DNA of 64,000 bases from Prosthecodimorpha staleyi (lineage in GTDB: Bacteria > Pseudomonadota > Alphaproteobacteria > Rhizobiales > Ancalomicrobiaceae): NCBI RefSeq assembly GCF_018729455.1, contig NZ_JAHHZF010000006.1, positions 62,001-126,000 on the forward strand, written 5' to 3'. Made by a program: the position numbers and the translations under genes. The stretch's first letter is position 1. Each line of letters starts with the position of its first letter. This document shows, piece by piece, positions 8,633 to 16,276 of the stretch. The notes under the pieces were generated by a model. The model worked only from the letters and a program-made list of their open reading frames with translations. It searched no databases and was not told the DNA's origin.

Positions 8633-9178
8633 TTAGCGGACCAGCGGTGCGCCCGGAACGAAGAGGCAGCAGCCGGGATGATCGGGATCGACGCGGCCGC
8701 GCTTGTTGAACTTGCAGGCATAGAAGCCGGGATCGCAGGCGGAGGCCGCCGGCCGGCTCGCGGGCCCACCGTAGCCACCGCCCCCACCGCCGTAGTTGCC
8801 ACCGCCGCCATAGTTGCCGCCGCCACCACCACCGCCGTAGTTGCCGCCGCCGCCGTAGTTGCCGCCCCCACCGCCACCGCCGTAGTTGCCGCCCCCACCG
8901 CCGCCACCGGATCCGCTGCCGCCGCCACCGCCGAATGAATAGCCCTGGTCGCGGAACCGCTGGCCGTTTCGGTTCAACTCACCCGATGAGACGGGCGACG
9001 TATGGCACCCCGAGCAGGCCATGCCGGTCTGCTTGGCAAAGACGGGATGCGAAACGGCACGGTTGGTCGGAAGCACCGACGTGAGAGAGAGTCCAACGAG
9101 CAGCACACCGGCCGCCCCCGCGGAAATTGCCAAAGCAATTTTCTTCAATCCCGGCCGATTCACGCCCAGAATATCCAT
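8633..9178 (-). CDS. Gly-rich periplasmic c-type haem protein (CXXCH)
   Basis: A 181-residue protein with an N-terminal membrane or signal segment (about residues 12-36), then FAKQTGMACSGCHTSP with a haem-binding CSGCH at residues 55-59, and LNRNGQRFRDQGYSF. This block resembles a family of small monohaem proteins with a 'QTGxxCxxCHTxxPxLNxxGxxF' signature. Residues about 80-140 are almost pure Gly with repeated NYGGGG units, and the C-terminal tail carries four Cys (SACDPGFYACKFN and GCC). A GGGAGG ribosome site precedes the ATG. The low-complexity middle is unusual for a cytochrome; an extracytoplasmic electron-carrying or adhesive role is conceivable but unproven. Confidence 0.75.
   Translation of the reverse strand: MDILGVNRPGLKKIALAISAGAAGVLLVGLSLTSVLPTNRAVSHPVFAKQTGMACSGCHTSPVSSGELNRNGQRFRDQGYSFGGGGGSGSGGGGGGGNYGGGGGGGNYGGGGNYGGGGGGGNYGGGGNYGGGGGGYGGPASRPAASACDPGFYACKFNKRGRVDPDHPGCCLFVPGAPLVR
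8761..8935 (-). repeat. Tandem Gly-rich coding repeat (NYGGGG units)
   Basis: GCC/CCA/CCG-rich imperfect tandem repeat encoding about five NYGGGG-type units on the minus strand, inside the haem-protein gene. Slippage here would change the length of the Gly linker without breaking the frame, because the units are multiples of three. Confidence 0.8.
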
Positions 9179-9495
9179 AGCTGTTTCCTCCCGTTATTAT
9201 TGTATACAGGGTAGCATATATATTTTCGAATTTTTGAATATTATTATTGTTTTGACATTTTAAGGTCGCAAATTTCCTCCTCAGGGACCTGGACAAGAAA
9301 ATTATCTTGTGATTTCAAAGAAAATCGTCGGGTTTCAACAGAGCGCGCCTGGGCCTTGTACGCTCGATCCCGTCCATCCAGGACCACGACGCGGCGTCAG
9401 GACGGCCGGCTGAACAGCCGTTCAGCATGCCGTTATGGGGGCGCGGAGAGCTGCCGCTGCGTCGGGCAACAGCAACGTCGATCGGCGCGCGGCCG
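9179..9495. other. Intergenic stretch with AT-rich promoter region
   Basis: The 317 bases upstream of the haem-protein gene include an AT-rich block (about 9195-9270, many TTATTATT and ATATAT runs), which stands out sharply against the surrounding high GC. It most likely holds the promoter of the minus-strand haem gene. A TTGACA hexamer occurs on the plus strand near 9252, but no gene follows in that direction. No RNA gene was recognised. Confidence 0.5.
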
Positions 9496-10503
9496 TCAGA
9501 GCCCGAGCGGCGCGGGCACCGGCTCGCCGGCCAGGGCCGCCAGCCGCGCCACGATGGCGTCGTCGGCTTCGAACCAGCCCGCGGCCTCGATGCGGGCGCG
9601 CGCCGCGGCCGAGCGGTCGAACGGCATGCGCACCGGCTGATCGGGGCGCTCCGGCCGGGCCGAGCGGACCGCGGCCGCGTAGGCGGACACCCGGCTGCGG
9701 AAATCGGCCGCGTCGCCGAACAGGCTCGGATCGACCGCCAGGAAGAAGAAGCCGCAATCGCGGTAGTCGGCCGGCAGCGCGCCGCCGCCGACCATCATGC
9801 CGAGCAGCTGCACCACGAGCGCGATGCCCGAGCCCTTGTGGCCGCCCCAGACCCGCACCGCGCCGGCGAGTGCGGCGACCGGATCCTCGGTCAGCGCCCC
9901 GCCCGCATCGAAGGCCATGCCGGCCGGCAGCGGCTTGCCGAGCCGGTCGGCGAGAACCAGTTCGGCGATCATCATCACCGAGGTGCCGGCATCGAAGATG
10001 ATCGGCTGGTCGTCGGACGGGAACGCGAAGGCGATCGGATTGGTGCCGAAGCGGCCCTCGCTCGCCCCGTGCGGCGCGACCCGCGGCGCGGAACTTCCGG
10101 CCGCCATCGCGACCAGACCCGCGCGGGTCGCCATCTCCAGATAGTGGGCATACATGCCGCTGTACCAGGTATTGTTGGCGCCGATCGCCGCCAGGCCGTG
10201 GGCGCGGGCCTTGTCGATGCCGGTCCGGACCGCGAAGGGCGCGACCAGGTAGCCGTTCTGGTCGCCGCCGTCGATCAGGGCGGAGACCGGCGTCTCGCGC
10301 ACGATGCGAATCCGCTCCGGGCGCGGCGGCTCGGTCGTCCGCTCGATCAGCGACAGCGCGCGCGACAGGCCCGCGAAGCCGACGCCGCGCAATTCGCAGC
10401 CGACGATCTGGTCCGCGATGGTGCGCGCCGCATCCGCCGGATAACCGGCTCGGCGAAAGGCCGCCATCACGAGCCGGTCGGCGGCATCGATCGGAATCCG
10501 CAT
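9496..10503 (-). CDS. Ldh family (malate/L-lactate/ureidoglycolate) NAD(P)-dependent dehydrogenase
   Basis: A 335-residue member of the Ldh_2 superfamily, which oxidises 2-hydroxy acids with NAD(P) using a fold unrelated to classical MDH/LDH. Typical blocks are GVGFAGLSRALSLIE, the GANNTWYSGMYAHYLEMA substrate-site region, PIAFAFPS, and GGHKGSGIALVVQLLGMMVGG near residue 225. Length matches the family. The ATG at 10503 has an AAGGGATGG ribosome site. It is divergent from the amidohydrolase gene, with an inverted repeat between them. The substrate could be malate, sulfolactate, ureidoglycolate or a related hydroxy acid. Confidence 0.9.
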   Translation of the reverse strand: MRIPIDAADRLVMAAFRRAGYPADAARTIADQIVGCELRGVGFAGLSRALSLIERTTEPPRPERIRIVRETPVSALIDGGDQNGYLVAPFAVRTGIDKARAHGLAAIGANNTWYSGMYAHYLEMATRAGLVAMAAGSSAPRVAPHGASEGRFGTNPIAFAFPSDDQPIIFDAGTSVMMIAELVLADRLGKPLPAGMAFDAGGALTEDPVAALAGAVRVWGGHKGSGIALVVQLLGMMVGGGALPADYRDCGFFFLAVDPSLFGDAADFRSRVSAYAAAVRSARPERPDQPVRMPFDRSAAARARIEAAGWFEADDAIVARLAALAGEPVPAPLGL

Positions 10504-10527
10504 GGTCCATCCCTTCTGTCGACAGAT

Positions 10528-10549
10528 AGCAGGATTTCACGATCCTGCT
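10528..10549. promoter_or_regulatory. Operator-like inverted repeat between divergent genes
   Basis: AGCAGGAT-N6-ATCCTGCT is a perfect 8-bp inverted repeat with a 6-base spacer, 24 bases upstream of the dehydrogenase ATG and about 160 bases upstream of the amidohydrolase start. A short palindrome, CTGTCGACAG, lies next to it at 10516-10525. Position and symmetry suit binding by a dimeric repressor that controls both genes. No regulator gene lies next to it. Confidence 0.5.
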
Positions 10550-10710
10550 TGGGGGTCGAGGCGCGGATCGCCGGCGGCAGCCCAAAAAGCCCGAACGCCG
10601 ATCGCATAACAGCTTGAACATTGATGGATCGCCGGCGGACGGCTAGCATCCGGCCCCGGACGCCCTCGACGTCCGCCGACCAATATGTCGACACTCAAGG
10701 ACCGTTTCCC

Positions 10711-11766
10711 GTGACCATGGTCGCCAAGTCGCGTCACCTTCCGGTCCGTCCGGACTGGCTCGCCCTGACCCGCGAACCCGCGCTCGACCCGGACCGCCCG
10801 ATCGTCGACGCCCATCACCATCTCTGGACGCGGCCCGGCAATCCCTACGGGCTGGCGGAATTCGGGGCCGACATGGCCGACGGGCACCGGATCGTCGCGT
10901 CGATCTTCGCCGAATGCCACGCCGAATATACCGAGGATGCCGATCCGGCCCTGCGCTCGCTCGGCGAGACCGCCTACGCGACGCGGCTGGCAGCGGAAAG
11001 CGAGGCGGCCGGCGGCCCCCGCGTGGCGGCCGGCATCATCGGCCATGTCGATCTGCGGGTCGGCGACAGGGCCGGCGCCGTGCTCGACCGCCACGTTGCC
11101 CTGTCTGGGGGCCGCTTCAAGGGCATCCGCAACACCTCCGCCCATCACCCCGATCCGGAGGCGCGCGGCTCGGACATCTCGCCGCCCGAAGGCCTGCTCT
11201 CCGACCCGGATTTCCGGCGCGGCTTCGCCGCGCTCGGGCCGCGCGGCCTCGTCTTCGACGCCTGGATGTACCACCACCAGCTCGGCGAACTCGACGCGCT
11301 TGCCGCCGCCTTCCCGGACACCACCATCGTGATGAACCATGTCGGCGGCCCGAACGGCATCGGCCCCTATGCCGGTCGGCGCGACGCGGTCTTCGCCGAA
11401 TGGCGCGCCGGCATGGCGGCGGTTGCCCGGCGACCGAACGTGGCGGTGAAGCTCGGCGGCCTCGGCATGCGGCTCGCCGGCTTCTCCTTCCACGAGCGGG
11501 AGCGCCCGCCCGGCTCGGCCGATCTGGCCGCGGCGTGGCGACCTTATGTCGAAACGGCGATCGAACTGTTCGGCGCCGACCGCGCCATGTTCGAGAGCAA
11601 TTTCCCGGTCGACAAGGGCACCGCGCCCTACGGCATCTTCTGGAACGCCTTCAAGCGCATCGCCACCGGCACCTCCGAAGCCGAGAAGGCCGCGCTTTTC
11701 GCCGGCACCGCCACCCGGGTCTACCGGCTCGGCCCGATTCCCGGCCCGACCGGCGGTGCGTCATGA
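10711..11766 (+). CDS. Amidohydrolase-2 family metal-dependent hydrolase
   Basis: A TIM-barrel amidohydrolase of the 2-pyrone-4,6-dicarboxylate hydrolase/ACMSD-like type. The first metal-binding block is IVDAHHHLW near the N-terminus. IFAECHAEY, GRFKGIRNTSAHHP, the VMNHVGGPNG His block and MFESNFPVDKG, with the late catalytic Asp, follow in order. I chose GTG 10711 because AAGGA lies 9 bases upstream; ATG 10717 is an alternative. The earlier ATG at 10621 gives an unsupported N-terminus. The stop overlaps the next start (ATGA). Such enzymes commonly hydrolyse lactones or decarboxylate acids in aromatic catabolism. Confidence 0.9.
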   Translation: MTMVAKSRHLPVRPDWLALTREPALDPDRPIVDAHHHLWTRPGNPYGLAEFGADMADGHRIVASIFAECHAEYTEDADPALRSLGETAYATRLAAESEAAGGPRVAAGIIGHVDLRVGDRAGAVLDRHVALSGGRFKGIRNTSAHHPDPEARGSDISPPEGLLSDPDFRRGFAALGPRGLVFDAWMYHHQLGELDALAAAFPDTTIVMNHVGGPNGIGPYAGRRDAVFAEWRAGMAAVARRPNVAVKLGGLGMRLAGFSFHERERPPGSADLAAAWRPYVETAIELFGADRAMFESNFPVDKGTAPYGIFWNAFKRIATGTSEAEKAALFAGTATRVYRLGPIPGPTGGAS

Positions 11767-12500
11767 GCGCGCCGGTCCTCCTCGTGACGGGTGCCGGGCG
11801 CGGCATCGGCGCAGCCACCGCCCGGCTCGCCGGCGCGCGCGGCTACCGGGTCGCGGTCAACTATCGCAGCGATGCCGCGGCTGCGGCCGCCACCGTCGCG
11901 GCGATCCGGGATGCCGGCGGCGAGGCCGAGGCCTTCGCGGCCGATGTCGGCGAACCGGACGCCATCCCGGCGCTGTTCGACGCGGTGGCGGCGCATTTCG
12001 GACCCGTCTCCGATCTCGTCAACAATGCCGGGCTGATGGGCGGGCCGACGCGGCTGGTCGACCTTGAGACTGAAGAGCTCGAGCGCCTGTTCCGCACCAA
12101 CGTCTTCGGCACCATCCTGTGCTGCCGCGAGGCGGCGCGGCGGATGTCCCTGTCGCGCGGCGGCGTGGGCGGGCGGATCGTCAACGTCTCGTCGATCGCC
12201 GCCGTCAACGGCAGCATCGGCGAGCGCGTCCACTATGCGGCCAGCAAGGGCGCGGTGAACAGCTTCACCATCGGCTTCTCGCGCGAGGTCGCCCGCGACG
12301 GCATCCGGGTCAATGTGTTCAGCCCCGGGCTGACCGCGACCGAGCTCAACCCGCCGGAACGGATCGCCCGGCTGGGGCCGACCGTCCCCTTCGGCCGCGC
12401 CGGCGACCCCGACGAGATGGCGCGCGGCATCCTCTGGCTTCTGTCGCCGGAAGCCGAATATTGCATCGGCGCCAACCTGACCATGTCGGGCGGGCGCTGA
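11763..12500 (+). CDS. Short-chain dehydrogenase/reductase (SDR)
   Basis: A 245-residue classical SDR. The NAD(P) site is TGAGRGIGAATA at about residues 9-20, the NNAG motif follows (LVNNAGLMGG), and the catalytic Ser/Tyr/Lys are seen as VNVSSIAAVN and YAASKGAVNSF. The C-terminus ends in the usual CIGANLTMSGGR. It starts by ATGA overlap with the amidohydrolase gene and is probably co-transcribed with it. Related proteins reduce 3-oxoacyl-ACP or oxidise sugar alcohols; the substrate here is unknown. Confidence 0.92.
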   Translation: MSAPVLLVTGAGRGIGAATARLAGARGYRVAVNYRSDAAAAAATVAAIRDAGGEAEAFAADVGEPDAIPALFDAVAAHFGPVSDLVNNAGLMGGPTRLVDLETEELERLFRTNVFGTILCCREAARRMSLSRGGVGGRIVNVSSIAAVNGSIGERVHYAASKGAVNSFTIGFSREVARDGIRVNVFSPGLTATELNPPERIARLGPTVPFGRAGDPDEMARGILWLLSPEAEYCIGANLTMSGGR

Positions 12501-12611
12501 GTGGCCATGGCCGTGCGCAGGACCGGGCAAGACCGGCCCCGCGCCGCGCGGGAAATGGCCGCCCGGCGGGAAGTGACCGCCACGCGGGCAACCATCGTCC
12601 GGCGGACCTTG

Positions 12612-12683
12612 ACCGCCGAGTGGCCTGTGGCCGCCGAGCGGGCTGCGGCCGCCGAGCGGGCTGCGGCCGCCGAGCGGGCTGTG
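12612..12683. repeat. Four tandem 18-bp repeats
   Basis: Four direct units of 18 bases: two identical copies (12630-12665), a third with one change and a diverged first copy. They lie in the 314-base gap between the SDR and the next hydrolase. Both strands are open across the repeats, but the translations are low-complexity (AERAAA on plus) with no ribosome site, so I regard the gap as noncoding. Confidence 0.7.
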
Positions 12684-12814
12684 GCCGGGATCCGGCCAAC
12701 GGCGTCAGGCGCGGTCCGATCCTCCGGCAGCCACCGGCCGGAACGCGGTCCGGCGGCCGGACGGGCTGATCTTGCAAATGTCTTCGAGCGATCGGGACGG
12801 GGACGGAGGCGCCG

Positions 12815-13585
12815 ATGCTGAACCACCGACGTGAGCATGGACCGCAGGGAACCACGCTGCTGCTGATCCATCCGCTGGGCGGCGATGGGGACTTCTGGTC
12901 CGACCTGGGGCTCGGAACCGTCGCCCCCGGCGGGAGCGTCGCCGTCGATCTCGCCGGCGCCGGGACGTCCGCACTCGGCGACCGGCCGGCGACGATCGCC
13001 CGCCATGCCGAGGACCTGTCGGACCTGATCGACGCGCTTGGTCTGCAGCGTGTGGTGCCGGTCGGCTGCGCCATAGGCTCCATGACGGCGGCCGCGCTGG
13101 CGGCACGCCGACCGGACCGGGTCGCCGGCCTGGTGCTCGCCAATGCGGTGGCGTCGACCATCCCGTCCGCGCGCGCCATGCTGGCGGCGCGCGCCGACGC
13201 GGTCGAGCGCGACGGCATGGCGGCCGTGCTGCCGGAGGCGGTCGAGCGTGCCTTCCTCGACCAGCCGCAGGACGCGCGCTACCGGCGCTACTACGAGCGC
13301 TTCGCCGCGCAGGACGCTGCCGGCTATGCGGCGTCGATCCGCGGCATCCTGGATGCCGACATCCGCTCGGACCTCGCCGCCCTCGCCTGCCCGACCCTGG
13401 TGGTGACCGGCGGCAGCGACGTGCTGCTGCCCCCCGAACGCGGCCAGGAGGTCGCCGCCCTGGTCCCGGGCGCCCGCTACGAGACCGTCGCGGAAGCCGC
13501 CCATTTCCTCCCCTACCAGGCCCCCGACCGCTTCCGCGCGCTCCTCACCGAGTTCCTGGCCGAGATCGACCGCACCGGCGCGTGA
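12815..13585 (+). CDS. Alpha/beta-fold hydrolase with Cys in the nucleophile elbow
   Basis: A 256-residue alpha/beta hydrolase. The oxyanion region is HPLGGDGDFW, and the nucleophile elbow reads PVGCAIGSM with Cys at residue 85 in place of Ser. The acid is in VTGGSDVLLPP and the His in EAAHFLPYQAP, giving an apparent Cys-Asp-His triad as in dienelactone hydrolase. Length matches 3-oxoadipate enol-lactonase relatives. GGAGG is 4-8 bases upstream of the ATG. It is the last gene of the catabolic region, separated from the SDR by a repeat-bearing gap. The substitution could mean altered chemistry or a C-C/lactone hydrolase. Confidence 0.85.
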   Translation: MLNHRREHGPQGTTLLLIHPLGGDGDFWSDLGLGTVAPGGSVAVDLAGAGTSALGDRPATIARHAEDLSDLIDALGLQRVVPVGCAIGSMTAAALAARRPDRVAGLVLANAVASTIPSARAMLAARADAVERDGMAAVLPEAVERAFLDQPQDARYRRYYERFAAQDAAGYAASIRGILDADIRSDLAALACPTLVVTGGSDVLLPPERGQEVAALVPGARYETVAEAAHFLPYQAPDRFRALLTEFLAEIDRTGA

Positions 13586-13693
13586 ACCGGGAACCGTCCG
13601 GGAGCCGCCGCCCGCCGGATTGGCATCGCCCCCCAACCACAGCCAGCCGGGGCGTCAGCCCCCAGAGTCACGGGAACCACCCGACGCGACCGC

Positions 13694-13765
13694 CTGGCCG
13701 CCCTGGCCGCCCTGGCCGCCCTGGCCGCCCTGGCCGCCCTGGCCGCCCTGGCCGCCCTGGCCGCC
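13694..13765. repeat. Minisatellite, 9-bp unit x 8
   Basis: Eight perfect tandem copies of CTGGCCGCC just upstream of tRNA-Gly. It would encode (PPW)n or (GGQ)n in the open frames, but those frames have no ribosome site, and the minus-strand one runs through the tRNA. I therefore treat it as a noncoding simple repeat. The number of copies is likely to vary between strains. Confidence 0.9.
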
Positions 13766-13851
13766 GCCAGGACATTCTTTCCACCGATGCGTCAAGCTCC
13801 GATCCGGGAGGTTGCCTTCGCGCCCGGCCTTCGCTATCTCATGGTCGGACT

Positions 13852-13925
13852 GCGGGTATAGCTCAATGGTAGAGCAGCAGCCTTCCAAGCTGAATACGCG
13901 GGTTCGATTCCCGCTACCCGCTCCA
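13852..13925 (+). tRNA. tRNA-Gly (anticodon TCC)
   Basis: The 74-base cloverleaf includes an encoded CCA. Acceptor stem GCGGGTA pairs with TACCCGC, the D arm is GCTC...GAGC, the anticodon loop is CTTCCAA, and the T arm is GCGGG-TTCGATT-CCCGC. Confidence 0.97.
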
Positions 13926-14045
13926 GCACTTAGCGAAATCTGAGCTCTGAAATCACGGCCCATCGAGCCGGGAATCGCGCGTCACCCGTGACGGCGCACA
14001 GCGCCGCGGCGCGGGGATCGACCAGCCGCCGGGAAATGCCGCCCT

Positions 14046-14909
14046 TCAGATCGCATAGGTGAAGCCGTCGTAGTCGGTGCCGGCGAGGGTCTGGTCCATG
14101 GACTGGGCCGGGCGCAGGGTGACGGCATGGGGGATGATGCGGGCCGGGATGCCGACGGCGGTCGAGTGGGCCGGCACCGGCTGGGTGACGACCGAGCCGG
14201 CGGCGATGCGCGAATAGGCGCCGATCTCGACCGGCCCGAGAATGCGGGCACCGGCGCCGATCATGACGCCGCGCCGGATCTTCGGATGGCGGTCGCCGGC
14301 GCCCGTGCCGGTGCCGCCGAGCGTGACATTCTGCAGGATCGAGACATCGTCCTCGATCACCGCGGTCTCGCCGATGACCAGGCCCGAGGCGTGATCGAGA
14401 AAGATGCCGCGGCCGATCGGCACGGCCGGGTGGATGTCGGTCTGGTAGACCTCCGACGAACGGCTCTGCATGAACAGGGCCAGATCGCGCCGCCGGTTCG
14501 ACCACAGCCAATGGGCGATGCGATGGGTCTGGATGGCCGCGAAGCCCTTGAAGAAGATGAAGGGCTCGATCAGCCGCCCGGCGGCCGGATCGCGCTCAAC
14601 CACGGCCTGCAGGTCCGCCCGGATCGCCTCCCCGATCGAAGGCTCGGCCGCGAAGGCGCGCAGGAACACGTCCTGCAGCAGGTGATAGGGCAGCGTATCG
14701 GTGGCGAGGCGCACGGACAGCCGGTCGGCAACCGCGGACTCGAAGCTGGCATGCCCGAGGATGGAATGGAACATCAGCGCGTCGAGCGCGGGGTCGGCCT
14801 GCAGGGCGGCGATCGCCTCGCCGCGCAGGCGCCCCCAGAGCGGATCGGCAGGGCCGGCCTCGGGCTCGGCGCCGGCCACCAGTTTCAGGACACGGTTGGA
14901 ACGGGTCAT
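14046..14909 (-). CDS. cysE: Serine O-acetyltransferase (CysE)
   Basis: A 287-residue cytoplasmic enzyme that acetylates L-serine with acetyl-CoA to give O-acetylserine for cysteine synthesis. An N-terminal helical SATase domain (DPLWGRLRGEAIAALQADPAL) is followed by a left-handed beta-helix with hexapeptide repeats. IHPAVPIGRGIFLDHASGLV and VTLGGTGTGAGDRHPKI contain the catalytic His blocks of the family. The start at 14909 (MTRSNRVLKL) is preceded by GAGGA; the longer frame upstream is unlikely. The C-terminus ends in DGFTYAI, the short Ile-ending tail expected to dock into CysK. Confidence 0.95.
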   Translation of the reverse strand: MTRSNRVLKLVAGAEPEAGPADPLWGRLRGEAIAALQADPALDALMFHSILGHASFESAVADRLSVRLATDTLPYHLLQDVFLRAFAAEPSIGEAIRADLQAVVERDPAAGRLIEPFIFFKGFAAIQTHRIAHWLWSNRRRDLALFMQSRSSEVYQTDIHPAVPIGRGIFLDHASGLVIGETAVIEDDVSILQNVTLGGTGTGAGDRHPKIRRGVMIGAGARILGPVEIGAYSRIAAGSVVTQPVPAHSTAVGIPARIIPHAVTLRPAQSMDQTLAGTDYDGFTYAI

Positions 14910-15257
14910 GATCAGGGTCCTCGGACGGCTTCCCGGTCGACTGGCCGCGCCGACACGCCGTGTCGACCGACCGGCCCCGAAGCCTGTCAATAACCCTATC
15001 ACCGACTGGACTATCGCCCGTTGCGTTTTGCCGGGACGGCGCGGATCAGCTTTTTGCCTTCCGGCTTGACGGAGGAATATCCGATGCGGACGCTGGTCTT
15101 TCGAGCGCGATGCGCGGGCCGTCCGGACGGGGCAGCGTGGACGCGGGAGCGCCGGTGCGGCGATCCGGGTGCACAGGTTCGCAGCCGTCATCCACCGGGG
15201 GGACGGGTGCCGAACGGTCGGGTCCCTCGCGGGCGCGCCTGAATTTCGAAAGGAAAG
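14910..15257. other. Intergenic, no gene recognised
   Basis: The 348 bases between the cysE start and tRNA-Tyr must carry the cysE promoter. I see no RNA gene, riboswitch or credible reading frame in it. Confidence 0.5.
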
Positions 15258-15342
15258 TGGTGGGGGAAGTAGGACTCGAACCTACGAAGGCTTAGCCAGC
15301 GGATTTACAGTCCGCCCCCTTTGCCGCTCGGGACATTCCCCC
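15258..15342 (-). tRNA. tRNA-Tyr (anticodon GTA)
   Basis: An 85-base class II tRNA with an encoded CCA. On the minus strand the acceptor 5' GGGGGAA pairs with TTCCCCC, the anticodon loop reads CTGTAAA, and the long variable arm expected of bacterial tRNA-Tyr precedes the T arm (GTAGG-TTCGAGT-CCTAC). Confidence 0.97.
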
Positions 15343-15572
15343 ATGTGCCGGACGATGGGGACCACCGCGGATGACACAGGCAGCCGGCTTTCTTGCGAAG
15401 CGCCGTTTGCGGGCGGAGTTATGGCGACCCGGCATCGCCCTGTCAACAGCCCTCCGGCGCTTTCAACAGCCTGCCCGGACAGCCGGTCTGTGCCGCACGA
15501 TCGGCCGGTGGCGAAGCGGCTATCCGGGCCGCCGGGCCTCGGCCGAACGGGCCTCGTCCGTGCCGAAGGGTG

Positions 15573-16034
15573 TCAGAAGGAGGCCTTGCTGTCGAAGGTC
15601 GTGCCGACGATGGTACAGACCACTTCCGGGATGGTCACGTCGCCGGTGAACTGGATCTGCGGGAAGCTGCCGCCCTGCAGGAGATAGTGGGTGTCCATGG
15701 CGACCGTATAGATCTGGGTGGCATTGGAACCGTAGAAGAAGCGCGGCTCGATCGGCGTCACCCGGCTGGGCGTGCCGCCGGCGCTGGTCGCCACCCCGAT
15801 CGTGCCGAAGCGGATCGGCATGTTGCCGGTGACCCGGCACAGCAGGTGGCGCAGCATGATCGGCTTGTTGCCGATGCGCGTGAAGTCGAGCCGGCAGGTC
15901 GCCGCCGACGGACAGGCCGCGCTGACCGTCTCCTCATAGTAGCTGCCGTTGCTGACCGTCAGCGCCTGCGCCGGCGCCTGGACGCCCCAGGCCGCGATGG
16001 CGAGCAGGATGGCCTTCGAAATACGTCCCGTCAT
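15573..16034 (-). CDS. Secreted protein of unknown function
   Basis: A 153-residue protein with a clear signal peptide (about residues 1-24, ending AQA). The mature part has four Cys (SAACPSAATCRL, HLLCRV, EVVCTI), which could form two disulfides. It reads as a beta-rich domain (RFFYGSNATQIYTVAMDTHYLL), perhaps surface-located. No family recognised. Immediately upstream is an AT-rich stretch (about 16080-16130) likely to hold its promoter. Codon use matches the host. Confidence 0.6.
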   Translation of the reverse strand: MTGRISKAILLAIAAWGVQAPAQALTVSNGSYYEETVSAACPSAATCRLDFTRIGNKPIMLRHLLCRVTGNMPIRFGTIGVATSAGGTPSRVTPIEPRFFYGSNATQIYTVAMDTHYLLQGGSFPQIQFTGDVTIPEVVCTIVGTTFDSKASF

Positions 16035-16276
16035 GCCGATACTCCAAAACCGCGTGGATGCAACGACGACAGGCTATGGTTTCACTCATTGATATACAAT
16101 GATTAAAATTGCAACCAATAGAATATAACCCCGTGCAGCCGGTTCTGTTCGTCATGGCACCCGCCTGGCGTCTTCGCGCGTCTGGTCGCCCCTCGAAAGC
16201 GGGCGCCAGCGGTCGATCGGGTCGGACCATCGGGTCGCCCTTCCAATCCCGCGCATGACGAGCCCAACGAGCGGTT

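Noticed and set aside
12233-13636. Long minus-strand open frame over the SDR end and the Cys-hydrolase gene
   Set aside because: Its translation is a low-complexity Arg/Ala/Gly shadow of a high-GC region; the plus-strand hydrolase has clear catalytic motifs.
13690-13770. CRISPR-like array of short repeats
   Set aside because: The units are contiguous 9-mers without spacers, and no cas genes are present in the window.
13655-13963. Minus-strand frame with a collagen-like (GGQ)n repeat
   Set aside because: It runs through tRNA-Gly and owes its pattern to the 9-bp minisatellite; no ribosome site.
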